From contig NZ_CP034279.1 of assembly GCF_009739905.1 (NCBI RefSeq), forward strand, positions 4,402,001 through 4,466,000: 64,000 nt of DNA. The letters run 5' to 3'. The DNA is from Streptomyces ficellus. Lineage in GTDB: Bacteria > Actinomycetota > Actinomycetes > Streptomycetales > Streptomycetaceae. Made by a program: the position numbers and the translations under genes. Every line of letters starts with the position of its first letter. Within the stretch, counting starts at the first letter, position 1. The notes under the pieces are model-generated. The model was not told the DNA's origin, made no database searches, and worked only from the letters and a program-made list of their open reading frames with translations. This document shows positions 7,896 through 16,112 of the stretch, one piece after another.

Positions 7896-8363
7896 TCACG
7901 CTTCCTTCGGTTTGTGGGACGGGAGGGGTGGAATGGCTTGTGCGGCGGTCACCTGCCGCGGATCGCCCAGCGGGGTCCGCCGGTGCAGGGCGCCGTCGAC
8001 CAGCTCCCCGATGCGGGCGCTGGACCGGCGGGCCTCCAGGTGGAGCCGGCCCACGTTGATCCGGGGCTCGGCCAGGAGGGTCAGGACGGCGGACTCGCCC
8101 GCCGCGTACGTGGCGACGTAGCCGTGCTCGCCGCGCACCAGCAGCTCGCGGAATCCGCCCTGCCCGGTGGCCTCCGTCAGCCGGAGCCCCACCCCGAGGG
8201 CGGCGGCGGTGAGCGCGGCGACGCCCTCTGCGGCGTCCGCGTCCGCCGTGTCCCGGGCCAGGACCAGGCCGTCGGCGCTGGCCGCGAGCGCCCCGGTCAC
8301 CTGGGGCACGCGGGCCCGCAGGCGTCTGAGCTCGCCGAGCACCTCGGCTTCGGCCGCCGTCAT
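7896..8363 (-). CDS. Roadblock/LC7-like regulatory protein
   Basis: 155 residues from ATG 8363 (MTAAEAEVLGELRRL), preceded by GAGGAGA at good spacing; an extended frame upstream lacks a site. The core GALAASADGLVLARD and the pattern of alternating hydrophobic strands (FRELLVRGEHGYVATYAAG) match the roadblock/LC7 superfamily. A C-terminal extension (from about residue 115) carries a Pro/Gln-rich tail. It lies between a DUF4388-like gene and the smaller roadblock gene; its stop touches the next start. Function is probably scaffolding or GTPase-associated signalling; no partner GTPase is in the window. Confidence 0.8.
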   Translation of the reverse strand: MTAAEAEVLGELRRLRARVPQVTGALAASADGLVLARDTADADAAEGVAALTAAALGVGLRLTEATGQGGFRELLVRGEHGYVATYAAGESAVLTLLAEPRINVGRLHLEARRSSARIGELVDGALHRRTPLGDPRQVTAAQAIPPLPSHKPKEA

Positions 8364-8448
8364 CAGCTGTCTCCTCTCACTCCTCTCGCTTCTCCCGGCG
8401 CGCTGTCGCAGGGCGCGCCTCATGAGCGCGTACCGGGCGTACGGGCGG

Positions 8449-9327
8449 TCACAGATGGGCCTCCAGGGCGTCACGGAGCCGGCGGAGCAGGGCGATGTCC
8501 GGGTCGGGTGCGAAGCCGACGGGTTCGTAGGGAGCGGCGGCGGTCGTCCCGTACGCGACGGGCGTGAACGGATCCCGCGGTCCCGGATCCCGCGGTCCCG
8601 GATCTCGCGGTCCCGGGGTGTGCGGGCCCGGGCCGTGTGCGGCGGGGCCGCCCGGCAGCGGGCCGTGGACGGCCTGGTCGAGCGGGGGCGCGTACCGGGG
8701 GGCCGGCTCCGGAGGGGTCGTCACGAGCCCGGCCGCGGCGAGCCGCCGGATCTCCAGCAGCGTGTGGAAGGCCGGCCGGCCCAGCGCCCAGGCGAGCTGC
8801 GCGGGGGTGCGCGAGCCGTCGGCGTGGGCCAGCAGCGCGCGCTGCCGGGCGGTGACCGTCTGGCCGGGCGCCGCGGGCCGGGGGACGACGGGGGCGGCGT
8901 CGACGGCCGGGTAGGGCCACACGTTGTCGAGCAACTCCCGGCGGCGCAGCGTCTCCCGCTCCACCTCGGCGGCGGACACGGGACGTACGGCCGCCCGTAC
9001 CGCGTGCGTTCCGTGCACCGTGCCGTACTGGAAGCGGGCCGGGCTCCGCCCGGGGGCGAGCGCGAAGAACGCCGCGTCGAACAGGGCGCCCAGGTGGCAG
9101 ATCTCCAGCTCGCCGGCCGCGATCCGGCCGTGCCGCGGCTGTCGCCCGCCCGCCGTGAGCAGGACGTCCGGGCCGGGCGCCACCGGGCTCTCCGCGTGCA
9201 CCACCCGCCCGTCGACGAGGTACAGCGTCCCGTGGTCCCGTACGAGCGCCCCGGTCGCGTGGTCGCGGGCGAGGCGCAGCAGCATCGGCGAGACGATCGC
9301 TCCGGCGGTACGCGTCCTCGTACTCAT
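8449..9327 (-). CDS. DUF4388-like regulatory protein
   Basis: 292 residues from ATG 9327, which overlaps the preceding stop as ATGA. The N-terminal 110 residues (GALVRDHGTLYLVDGRVVHAES, then LEICHLGALFDAAFFAL) match the DUF4388/PatA-N type of domain, often joined to response regulators. A winged-helix-like segment follows around residues 155-200 (RQRALLAHADGSRTPAQLAW, then EIRRLAAAGLV). The C-terminal third is Pro/Gly-rich and contains three tandem copies of a 15-base unit (8570-8614) encoding GPRDP repeats. It ends with a short amphipathic helix (DIALLRRLRDALEAHL). It probably works with the flanking roadblock proteins. Confidence 0.75.
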   Translation of the reverse strand: MSTRTRTAGAIVSPMLLRLARDHATGALVRDHGTLYLVDGRVVHAESPVAPGPDVLLTAGGRQPRHGRIAAGELEICHLGALFDAAFFALAPGRSPARFQYGTVHGTHAVRAAVRPVSAAEVERETLRRRELLDNVWPYPAVDAAPVVPRPAAPGQTVTARQRALLAHADGSRTPAQLAWALGRPAFHTLLEIRRLAAAGLVTTPPEPAPRYAPPLDQAVHGPLPGGPAAHGPGPHTPGPRDPGPRDPGPRDPFTPVAYGTTAAAPYEPVGFAPDPDIALLRRLRDALEAHL

Positions 9328-10049
9328 ATCAGCACCAGCCGTTCGGCCAGCTCGCGCAGCCGCAGGCGGGCGAGGGCGAGGTTGCCGGTGGAGCGGTCCA
9401 GCCACAGGTGGAGGAAGACGCTGCTGTCGAACGTCGTCTCGACGAACCGCAGGACGTGGTAGCCGGTACGGGTCGTCACGATGACGTCCTCGACCGGCGG
9501 GGCCTTCGGGTCCACGCCGCCCCCGCCCGCCAGTACCGGGAGCAGGGACGAGCCGGCGGGGCCCGCGGGCGCCGGTGCCGCCGGGCTCTTCGCGGCCCCG
9601 GCCGCGGGAGCCTGCCGCCCCGCCGCCCCGCCGGGCGCGCCCGGTACGGGTACCGGGACCGGCGTCAGCCCCGGTACGGGGGGCAGCCCGGGTATGGGGG
9701 ACGAGCCGGATATGGGCGCCGCTTCGGGCGACGACGCACGGGGCGGCGATGTGCCGGGCGACGACGTGCCAGGGGACGACGTGCCAGGCGACGTCGGGTC
9801 GGGCGACGTGCCGGGGGACGACGTGCCGGGCGACGTCATGTCGGGCGGCGACGCGTCGGGGGCGAACGACTCGTACTCCGCGGCCGCGCGCGCCAGTTCC
9901 GCCGTCTCCGCCGCCGTCGTCTCGTGGTCGCCCACCGGGGACTGGCCGGCCGTACCGAGGGCGAGGCCGCTGGTCCAGTCGACGAGAGCCGCACCCCGCG
10001 CGCCCGGCAGGCTCATCACTTCGCGCAGGCACTCGTCGATTCCGGGCAC
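9324..10049 (-). CDS. Roadblock protein with a large low-complexity insertion
   Basis: 241 residues from GTG 10049, which has GGAGGGGAG upstream; the longer frame to 10109 is not supported. Residues 1-40 (GARGAALVDWTSGLALGT) and the last 65 residues (VEDVIVTTRTGYHVLRFVE to the end) match the two halves of the roadblock protein encoded at 7516-7890. Between them lies about 120 residues of Pro/Ser/Thr/Gly repeats (SPGTS-type pentapeptides, then VPGLTPVPVPVPG). It is the first gene of the roadblock operon, and its stop overlaps the DUF4388 start. The split fold can still close because the insert replaces a surface loop. Confidence 0.8.
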   Translation of the reverse strand: MPGIDECLREVMSLPGARGAALVDWTSGLALGTAGQSPVGDHETTAAETAELARAAAEYESFAPDASPPDMTSPGTSSPGTSPDPTSPGTSSPGTSSPGTSPPRASSPEAAPISGSSPIPGLPPVPGLTPVPVPVPGAPGGAAGRQAPAAGAAKSPAAPAPAGPAGSSLLPVLAGGGGVDPKAPPVEDVIVTTRTGYHVLRFVETTFDSSVFLHLWLDRSTGNLALARLRLRELAERLVLI

Positions 10050-10182
10050 GCGGGCTCCCCTCCCAGTTCCCCGTTGCGCTGCAACTGCTGTGACCGCGAG
10101 GTTACGCAACGTTCGCTAGCCTGGTGGGAGTTCTGGCATTTTCCAAAGGAACATGCCCGGGAGGGGATAGGGTCGCCGGTTA

Positions 10183-10236
10183 CCCCTCGTGGGGCCGGCC
10201 GGCGGCGGGACCGTCGGACCGGCCGGTTCCGAGGGG
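10183..10236. terminator. Hairpin terminator downstream of the permease gene
   Basis: CCCCTCG (10183-10189) pairs with CGAGGGG (10230-10236), and an inner CCGGCCGG stem pairs across a small internal loop. It lies just beyond the permease stop on the minus strand. The remaining 10050-10263 interval holds the promoter region of the roadblock operon. Confidence 0.6.
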
Positions 10237-10263
10237 CAGATTACGGCGTGCCGTGCCCGCGGG

Positions 10264-11643
10264 TCAGGACTTCTCGCGCTCCGCCGGTGACTCCTCGCCG
10301 CGCGCCCGCATCACGAGCTTGTTGACCGCCCAGAGCCCGATGCCGATCGCCAGCAGCACGCCCGCCCGGATGTAGACGTCGGCGTCCCGGTCGGCGAGCG
10401 GGCTGGCGAGGATCAGGGCGGTGATCGCGCCGAGCACCGGCAGCACCGTCGGCGTACGGAAGTGCGGGTGGTCGACCCGGTCGCGGCGCAGGACCAGCAC
10501 CGCGATGTTGACCACCGCGAAGACGCACAGCAGCAGGAAGGCCGTCGTGTCGCCCAGGCCCTCGATCTCGCCGGTCGAGACCAGCCCGACCGCCAGGAGC
10601 GATACGAACACGATGCCCGCGACGGGGGTGCGGCGCCCGGCGAGGACGCGGCCCATGGCGCGCGGCAGGATCCGCTCGTTGGCCATGCCGTAGCAGAGGC
10701 GCGAGGCCATCATGATGTTGATGAGCGCCGAGTTGGTGACGGCGAACAGCGCGATGAGGGCGAAGAGTTTGGGCGGGAAGTCGACGCCGCCGGCCTTGAC
10801 GACCTCCAGCAGCGGGCCGCTCGACTCCTCCAGGACGCGGTAGTCGACCAGGAGGGACGAGACGAGCGCGACCAGGACGTAGATGGTGCCGGTGACGGCG
10901 ACGCCGGTGAAGATCGCGCGGGGGAAGGTGCGGGCCGGGTCCCGGGTCTCCTCCGCCATGTTGACCGAGTCCTCGAAGCCGACGAACGCGAAGAAGCCGA
11001 GCGCGGTGGCCCCCAGGACGCTGGTGAGCAGCGCGTACCCGGTGCCGGTCGCCTGGAACTCGCCCAGCCGGGACGGCTCGCCCTCGCCCGTCAGCACCGC
11101 CCAGGCGCCGATGGAGAGGATGATCGCCAGGCCGGTGAGCTCGACCAGGGTGAGGACGACGTTCGTCTTCACGGACTCCGAGACGCCCCGCAGGTTGAGC
11201 GCGGCGAGGGCGAGGATGAAGAGGATCGCGACCAGCGTGGGCGGCACCGCTCCCTCGGTGAACTCGGACAGGTAGTCGCCGCTGAACGCGCGCGCGGCCG
11301 CGCTGGCGGACGACAGCCCGGAGCACATCACCATGAAGGCGACGATGAAGGTCAAGAACGGGACCTTGAAGGCCTTCTGGGTGTAGAGGGCCGCTCCGGC
11401 CGCCTTGGGGTACTTGCCGACGAGCTCGACGTACGACGCCGCCGTCAGGATCGCGACGACGAAGCCGATCACGAAGGGCAGCCAGAGCGCGCCGCCCACC
11501 TTCCCCGCCACGTTGCCGGTGGTGGCGTAGATCCCGGTGCCCAGGATGTCGCCGATGACGAAGAGGACGAGCAGCTTCGGTCCGATGACCCGCTTGAGGG
11601 GCGGCTCCCGGTGAGCCCCCGCGGGCTGTTCCGTGGTGGTCAT
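10264..11643 (-). CDS. APC-superfamily amino-acid permease
   Basis: 459 residues from ATG 11643 (MTTTEQPAGAHREPPLKRVI). About twelve transmembrane helices; the first contains the family signature GDILGTGIYATTGNVAGKVG, and the loop GFFAFVGFEDSVNMAEETRDP is diagnostic of cationic/APC-type transporters. It imports or exchanges amino acids at the cytoplasmic membrane. No clear ribosome site precedes the ATG. It lies about 40 bases downstream of a PLP decarboxylase on the same strand, so the pair may act as substrate uptake (or exchange) plus decarboxylation. It sits beside the hut operon but on the other strand. Substrate unknown. Confidence 0.92.
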   Translation of the reverse strand: MTTTEQPAGAHREPPLKRVIGPKLLVLFVIGDILGTGIYATTGNVAGKVGGALWLPFVIGFVVAILTAASYVELVGKYPKAAGAALYTQKAFKVPFLTFIVAFMVMCSGLSSASAAARAFSGDYLSEFTEGAVPPTLVAILFILALAALNLRGVSESVKTNVVLTLVELTGLAIILSIGAWAVLTGEGEPSRLGEFQATGTGYALLTSVLGATALGFFAFVGFEDSVNMAEETRDPARTFPRAIFTGVAVTGTIYVLVALVSSLLVDYRVLEESSGPLLEVVKAGGVDFPPKLFALIALFAVTNSALINIMMASRLCYGMANERILPRAMGRVLAGRRTPVAGIVFVSLLAVGLVSTGEIEGLGDTTAFLLLCVFAVVNIAVLVLRRDRVDHPHFRTPTVLPVLGAITALILASPLADRDADVYIRAGVLLAIGIGLWAVNKLVMRARGEESPAEREKS

Positions 11644-11681
11644 GGAAGGGTTTTGCCCCCACCGGCGGGACAGATGCGCCC

Positions 11682-13004
11682 TCACTCCATGAGCAGCACG
11701 TCCGGGCGTCCGCCACCTGCCTCGGCGACGATCTCGGCCACGCCCTGCGGCGGGCGCACGGTCGCGAAGCGGACCTCTCCGTCGTCGCGCGCCACGAAGC
11801 CGTACACGCCGGGGCGGGTGAGCGAGTTGTAGGCGTAGTGGTGCGCGAAGTAGTAGGCGCCGGTGTCCAGCGCGGCCACGACGTCGCCCGGTTCGAGGAG
11901 CGGCAGCGGGCGGTTCACGGCCAGCAGGTCGCCGGCGAAACAGGCCGGCCCGGCCACGTCCTGGTCGACGGCCGGGCCGCCCGCCTTCGGCTGTCCCTTC
12001 GCGTCGTACGCGGCGATCCGCAGCGGCCAGGAGACCGGGTCGTAGACGGTGCGGGTGGCGACCTGGACACCCGCGTGGGTGACGGCGATGGGGCGGGCCC
12101 CGGACGTCTTGGTGTACTCGACGCGGGCGAGGACCGTGCCGTGCTTGGCGAGCAGCGACCGGCCGAACTCGGTGACCAGGCCGTACCGCCCGTCGAACAG
12201 CTCCGGCACTCCGTCGGCGAGAAGCCGGGCGTACTGCGCGAACGTCGGCGTCTCCTCGTCGGAGGCGAAGTTCACCGGCAGGCCGCCGCCGATGTCGAGG
12301 GTGTCGACCTGGCGGCGCCCGGCGGCCGCGTTGATCTCCTCGGCCAGCTCGTACACCTCCCTGATGCCGGTGACGAGGAGGGCGAGGGGCATTCCCTGCG
12401 AGCCGGAGTGGGTGTGCAGCCGGGTCAGCCAGGGACGGTCGAGGTACGCCCGGACGACGCGGGCGCGGGCGCCCTCGTCGCGCAGGGCGATGCCGAACTT
12501 GGAGGTGGCGGTGGCGGTGGACAGCGCGTCGATGGTGCCGCCGCCGATCTGCGGGTTGACCCGCAGCCCGAGCGGGGAGCGGGTGGGCGCCTGCTGGACG
12601 AGGGCGTCGAGGCGGGCCAGCTCCTGCGGGTTGTCGGCGTTGACGGCGATGCCGAGGGCGAGCGCCTCGCGCAGCTCGCCGGGCGTCTTGGCGGGGGAGT
12701 CGAGCACGATCCGGGCGGGGTCGACGCCCGCCGCCCGGGCCAGGGCCAGCTCGCCGGGGCTCGCGACCTCGGCGCCGATCCCCGCCTCGTACAGCAGGCG
12801 CAGGACCGGGACGAGCGGGCAGGCCTTGACGGCGAAGGCGTGCAGGACGGGCGCGTCGGTGACGGCCGCGAACGCGGCGCGCAGGGCGGCGGCGGAGGCG
12901 CGCACGCCGGCGATGTCGAGGAGGGCGGCGACGGGCTCGGTCTCGGAGAGGAGGTTCTGGTCGACGGCTGCTCGTACGGCTTGATCGCGTCGGTCTGAAG
13001 CCAT
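11682..13004 (-). CDS. Fold-type III PLP-dependent decarboxylase (LysA/ODC-like)
   Basis: 440 residues from ATG 13004, with GGAGA just upstream. K60 in HAFAVKACPLV is the PLP lysine. HTHSGSQG and the phosphate loop GGGLPVNFAS follow, then the C-terminal CFAGDLL with the catalytic Cys and YYFAHHYAYN contributed across the dimer. These features place it in the alanine-racemase/DAP-ornithine-arginine decarboxylase group. It decarboxylates an amino acid such as diaminopimelate, lysine, ornithine or a related diamino acid. Housekeeping LysA normally lies near thrC/hom, so this looks like a paralogue. It probably shares a transcript with the downstream permease. The substrate is open. Confidence 0.85.
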   Translation of the reverse strand: MASDRRDQAVRAAVDQNLLSETEPVAALLDIAGVRASAAALRAAFAAVTDAPVLHAFAVKACPLVPVLRLLYEAGIGAEVASPGELALARAAGVDPARIVLDSPAKTPGELREALALGIAVNADNPQELARLDALVQQAPTRSPLGLRVNPQIGGGTIDALSTATATSKFGIALRDEGARARVVRAYLDRPWLTRLHTHSGSQGMPLALLVTGIREVYELAEEINAAAGRRQVDTLDIGGGLPVNFASDEETPTFAQYARLLADGVPELFDGRYGLVTEFGRSLLAKHGTVLARVEYTKTSGARPIAVTHAGVQVATRTVYDPVSWPLRIAAYDAKGQPKAGGPAVDQDVAGPACFAGDLLAVNRPLPLLEPGDVVAALDTGAYYFAHHYAYNSLTRPGVYGFVARDDGEVRFATVRPPQGVAEIVAEAGGGRPDVLLME

Positions 13005-13043
13005 GTTCTCCAGCCAATCACCCGGCGCCGGGCACCGCAGCCG

Positions 13044-13079
13044 TTGACTACATCTATTCAGGAGGTCAAGATGTGAATA
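13044..13079 (+). promoter_or_regulatory. hut promoter with interlaced inverted repeats
   Basis: A sigma-70-like promoter is visible: TTGACT at 13044-13049, 17 bases, then CAAGAT at 13067-13072. Two interlaced dyads overlap it: ACATCT/AGATGT (13050-13055 and 13069-13074) and TATTCA/TGAATA (13055-13060 and 13074-13079), each with a 13-base spacer. The predicted start site lies about 50 bases before hutU. The dyads are good operator candidates for a hut regulator. Confidence 0.6.
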
Positions 13080-13128
13080 ACTGAATCTGCAACCGCAGCC
13101 GACCATCTGCGATCGAGGAGGCATCCCC

Positions 13129-14808
13129 ATGTCAGGACCCCGCCCCGTACGGGCCCCGCGCGGTACGGAACTGAGCGCCCTGGGATGGCAGCAGGAAGCC
13201 GCGCTGCGGATGCTGCAGAACAACCTCGACCCCGAGGTCGCCGAGCACCCCGACAAGCTCGTCGTCTACGGCGGCACCGGCAAGGCCGCCCGCGACTGGC
13301 GCTCCTACGACGCCATGGTCCGTACGCTGCGCACCCTCAAGCAGGACGAGACCATGCTCGTCCAGTCCGGCCGCCCCGTCGGCGTCATGCAGACCCACGA
13401 GTGGGCGCCGCGCGTCCTGATCGCCAACTCCAACCTGGTCGGCGACTGGGCGAACTGGGAGGAGTTCCGCCGCCTGGAGCAGCTCGGCCTGACCATGTAC
13501 GGCCAGATGACCGCCGGGTCCTGGATCTACATCGGTACGCAGGGCATCCTCCAGGGCACCTACGAGACCTTCGCCGCCGTCGCCGCAAAGCTGCATTCGA
13601 TCGGTAAGGGAGGGGTCGGCGGCACGCTCGCCGGCACGATCACCCTCACCGCCGGCCTCGGCGGCATGGGCGGCGCCCAGCCGCTCGCCGTCACGATGAA
13701 CGACGGCGTCGCGATCTGCGTCGACTGCGACCCGCGCGCCATCGACCGCCGCATCGAGCACCGCTACCTCGACGTCAGGGCCGACTCCCTCGACCACGCC
13801 CTCCAGCTGGCCGTCGAGGCCCGCGACGCCCGGCGCCCGCTCTCCATCGGGCTCCTCGGCAACGCCGCCGAGCTGCTGCCTCGGATGCTGGAGATGGGCG
13901 CCCCCATCGACATCGTCACCGACCAGACCTCCGCCCACGACCCCCTCTCCTACCTGCCGCTCGGCGTCGACTTCGACGACATGGCCTCCTACGCGGCCGA
14001 GAAGCCCGCCGACTTCACCCAGCGCGCCCGCGAGTCGATGGCCCGCCACGTGGAGGCCATGGTCGGCTTCATGGACGCGGGCGCCGAGGTCTTCGACTAC
14101 GGCAACTCCATCCGCGGCGAGGCACAGCTCGCCGGCTACGACCGGGCGTTCGACTTCCCCGGCTTCGTACCCGCCTACATCCGCCCCCTGTTCTGCGAGG
14201 GCAAGGGCCCCTTCCGGTGGGCCGCCCTGTCCGGCGACGCCGCCGACATCCACAAGACCGACCGGGCCATGCTGGACCTCTTCCCCGAGAACGAGTCCCT
14301 GGCCCGCTGGATCAAGATGGCCGGCGAACGCGTCCACTTCCAGGGCCTGCCCGCCCGCATCTGCTGGCTGGGCTACGGCGAACGCGACCGCGCGGGCGAG
14401 CGCTTCAACGACATGGTCGCCTCCGGCGAACTGGCCGCCCCCCTCGCCATCGGCCGCGACCACCTCGACTGCGGCTCCGTCGCCTCCCCGTACCGCGAGA
14501 CCGAGGCCATGCTCGACGGCTCCGACGCCATCGCCGACTGGCCGCTCCTCAACGCCATGGTGAACGTCGCCTCCGGTGCCTCCTGGGTCTCCATCCACCA
14601 CGGCGGCGGCGTCGGCATGGGCCGCTCCATCCACGCCGGCCAGGTCACCGTCGCCGACGGCACCCCGCTCGCGGGCGAGAAGATCCGCCGCGTCCTCACC
14701 AACGACCCGGGCATGGGCGTCATCCGCCACGTCGACGCCGGCTACGACATCGCCGACTCCGTCGCCGGCGAGCGCGGCGTCCGCGTCCCCATGCGGGAGG
14801 AGTCGTGA
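13129..14808 (+). CDS. hutU: Urocanate hydratase (urocanase)
   Basis: Second step of histidine degradation: adds water to urocanate to give imidazolone propionate, using tightly bound NAD+. 559 residues, the usual length. The N-terminus (LQNNLDPEVAEHPDKLVVYG), the NAD-binding stretch LTAGLGGMGGAQPLA and the C-terminal signature region (GRDHLDCGSVASPYRETEAM, then SIHHGGGVGMGRSIHAG) are all typical. A strong GAGGAGG site precedes ATG 13129. It starts the plus-strand hut operon; the next gene overlaps by GTGA. Histidase (hutH) is not in the window and must be elsewhere. Confidence 0.98.
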   Translation: MSGPRPVRAPRGTELSALGWQQEAALRMLQNNLDPEVAEHPDKLVVYGGTGKAARDWRSYDAMVRTLRTLKQDETMLVQSGRPVGVMQTHEWAPRVLIANSNLVGDWANWEEFRRLEQLGLTMYGQMTAGSWIYIGTQGILQGTYETFAAVAAKLHSIGKGGVGGTLAGTITLTAGLGGMGGAQPLAVTMNDGVAICVDCDPRAIDRRIEHRYLDVRADSLDHALQLAVEARDARRPLSIGLLGNAAELLPRMLEMGAPIDIVTDQTSAHDPLSYLPLGVDFDDMASYAAEKPADFTQRARESMARHVEAMVGFMDAGAEVFDYGNSIRGEAQLAGYDRAFDFPGFVPAYIRPLFCEGKGPFRWAALSGDAADIHKTDRAMLDLFPENESLARWIKMAGERVHFQGLPARICWLGYGERDRAGERFNDMVASGELAAPLAIGRDHLDCGSVASPYRETEAMLDGSDAIADWPLLNAMVNVASGASWVSIHHGGGVGMGRSIHAGQVTVADGTPLAGEKIRRVLTNDPGMGVIRHVDAGYDIADSVAGERGVRVPMREES

Positions 14809-16112
14809 GCGCCGCGGAACGGGCCGGCACCGCGCGCGACCACCGGGATGCGCCCGCCGGTACGCCCGCCGGTGAACGCGCACCCGCACCCGCGGCCGCC
14901 GGGGGTGCCTCGTTCCACGCCATGTGGGCCGACCTCGCCCCCATCGGCCGCGACGCGACCACCCGCGGCTACCGCCGCTACGCCTGGACCGGCGCCGACG
15001 CCGACTGCCGCACCTGGTTCCAGGAACAGGCCGAGGCACGCGGACTCACCTACGAGACCGACCGCAACGGCAACCAGTGGGCCTGGCTCGGCGACCCCCT
15101 CGGTGAGGACGCCGTCGTCACCGGCTCACACCTCGACTCCGTCCCCGACGGCGGCGCCTTCGACGGCCCGCTCGGCGTCGTCTCCTCCTTCGCCGCGCTC
15201 GACGAACTCCGCCACAGGGGAGTGGAGTTCCGCCGGCCGCTGGCCATCACCAACTTCGGTGACGAGGAGGGCGCCCGCTTCGGCCTCGCCTGCGTCGGCT
15301 CCCGGCTCGCGGCCGGACAGCTGACCAAGGCGGCGGCGCACGAGCTGCGCGACGGCGACGGGACCACCCTCCCCCAGGCGATGGAGGCCGCCGGATACGA
15401 CCCCGACGCCATCGGCCCGGACCCGCAACGCCTCGCCCGCATCGGCGCGTTCGTCGAACTCCACGTCGAGCAGGGGCGCGCCCTGGACCTCACGGGCGAC
15501 GCCGTCGGTATCGCCTCCGCCATCTGGCCCCACGGCCGCTGGCGGTACGACTTCCACGGCGAGGCCAACCACGCCGGCACCACCCGCCTCGTCGACCGGC
15601 GCGACCCGATGCTGACGTACGCCGAGACCGTCCTCGCCGCCCGCCGCGAGGCGGAACTGGCGGGAGCCGTCGCCACCTTCGGCAAGATCTCCGTCGAACC
15701 GAACGGCGTCAACGCCATCCCGTCGCTCGTACGCGGCTGGCTCGACTCCCGCGCCGCCGACCAGACCACCCTGGACACGGTCGTCACGGCCATCGAGGCC
15801 GCCGCCCACGAGGCGGCCACCCGCCACGGCATCGACCTCACCGTCGTCCGCGAGTCGTTCACCCCCGTCGTCGAGTTCGAACACGCCCTGCGGGACGAAC
15901 TCGCCAAGATCCTCGGCGGCCAGGTCCCCGTCCTCGGCACCGGCGCCGGCCACGACGCGGGCATCCTCTCGGCCGCCGTCCCCACCGCCATGCTCTTCGT
16001 CCGCAACCCCACGGGCGTCTCCCACTCCCCGGCCGAATTCGCGGCCGAGGACGACTGCCTGGCCGGCGTCCACGCCCTCGCCGACGTACTGGAGGGCCTC
16101 GCATGCCGCTGA
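14805..16112 (+). CDS. M20-family amidohydrolase (allantoate amidohydrolase/N-carbamoylase type)
   Basis: 435 residues from GTG 14805, overlapping the hutU stop as GTGA with GGAGGA upstream. Dinuclear-metal motifs are complete: GSHLDSVPDGGAFDGPLGV, the NFGDEEG pair, VELHVEQGRALD, NHAGTTRLVDRRDP and GAGHDAG. The first 40 residues are an Ala/Pro-rich extension absent from most family members. The family releases ammonia, carbamate or an acyl group from ureido or N-acyl amino acids in the cytosol. Lying between hutU and hutF, it may supply the final deformylation of N-formylglutamate in place of HutG, an inference from position. Automatic annotation would probably call it allantoate amidohydrolase. 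Confidence 0.88.
   Translation: MSAAERAGTARDHRDAPAGTPAGERAPAPAAAGGASFHAMWADLAPIGRDATTRGYRRYAWTGADADCRTWFQEQAEARGLTYETDRNGNQWAWLGDPLGEDAVVTGSHLDSVPDGGAFDGPLGVVSSFAALDELRHRGVEFRRPLAITNFGDEEGARFGLACVGSRLAAGQLTKAAAHELRDGDGTTLPQAMEAAGYDPDAIGPDPQRLARIGAFVELHVEQGRALDLTGDAVGIASAIWPHGRWRYDFHGEANHAGTTRLVDRRDPMLTYAETVLAARREAELAGAVATFGKISVEPNGVNAIPSLVRGWLDSRAADQTTLDTVVTAIEAAAHEAATRHGIDLTVVRESFTPVVEFEHALRDELAKILGGQVPVLGTGAGHDAGILSAAVPTAMLFVRNPTGVSHSPAEFAAEDDCLAGVHALADVLEGLACR

Noticed and set aside
8449..10032. A 527-residue minus-strand frame fusing the DUF4388 protein to an upstream Gly/Arg-rich part
   Set aside because: The upstream part is a shadow of the real roadblock gene; the ATG at 9327 with an ATGA overlap is the natural start.
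7516..10049. Conservon (cvn) operon
   Set aside because: There is no histidine kinase, DUF742 protein or GTPase; the P450 nearby is in a separate unit facing a TetR gene.
10124..10375. Small plus-strand ORF antisense to the permease end
   Set aside because: No ribosome site, contains a terminator hairpin, and composition matches an off-frame reading.
10264..13017. A 917-residue frame joining the permease to sequence upstream
   Set aside because: The upstream portion is an off-frame reading of the PLP decarboxylase; the permease starts at 11643 with the family N-terminus.
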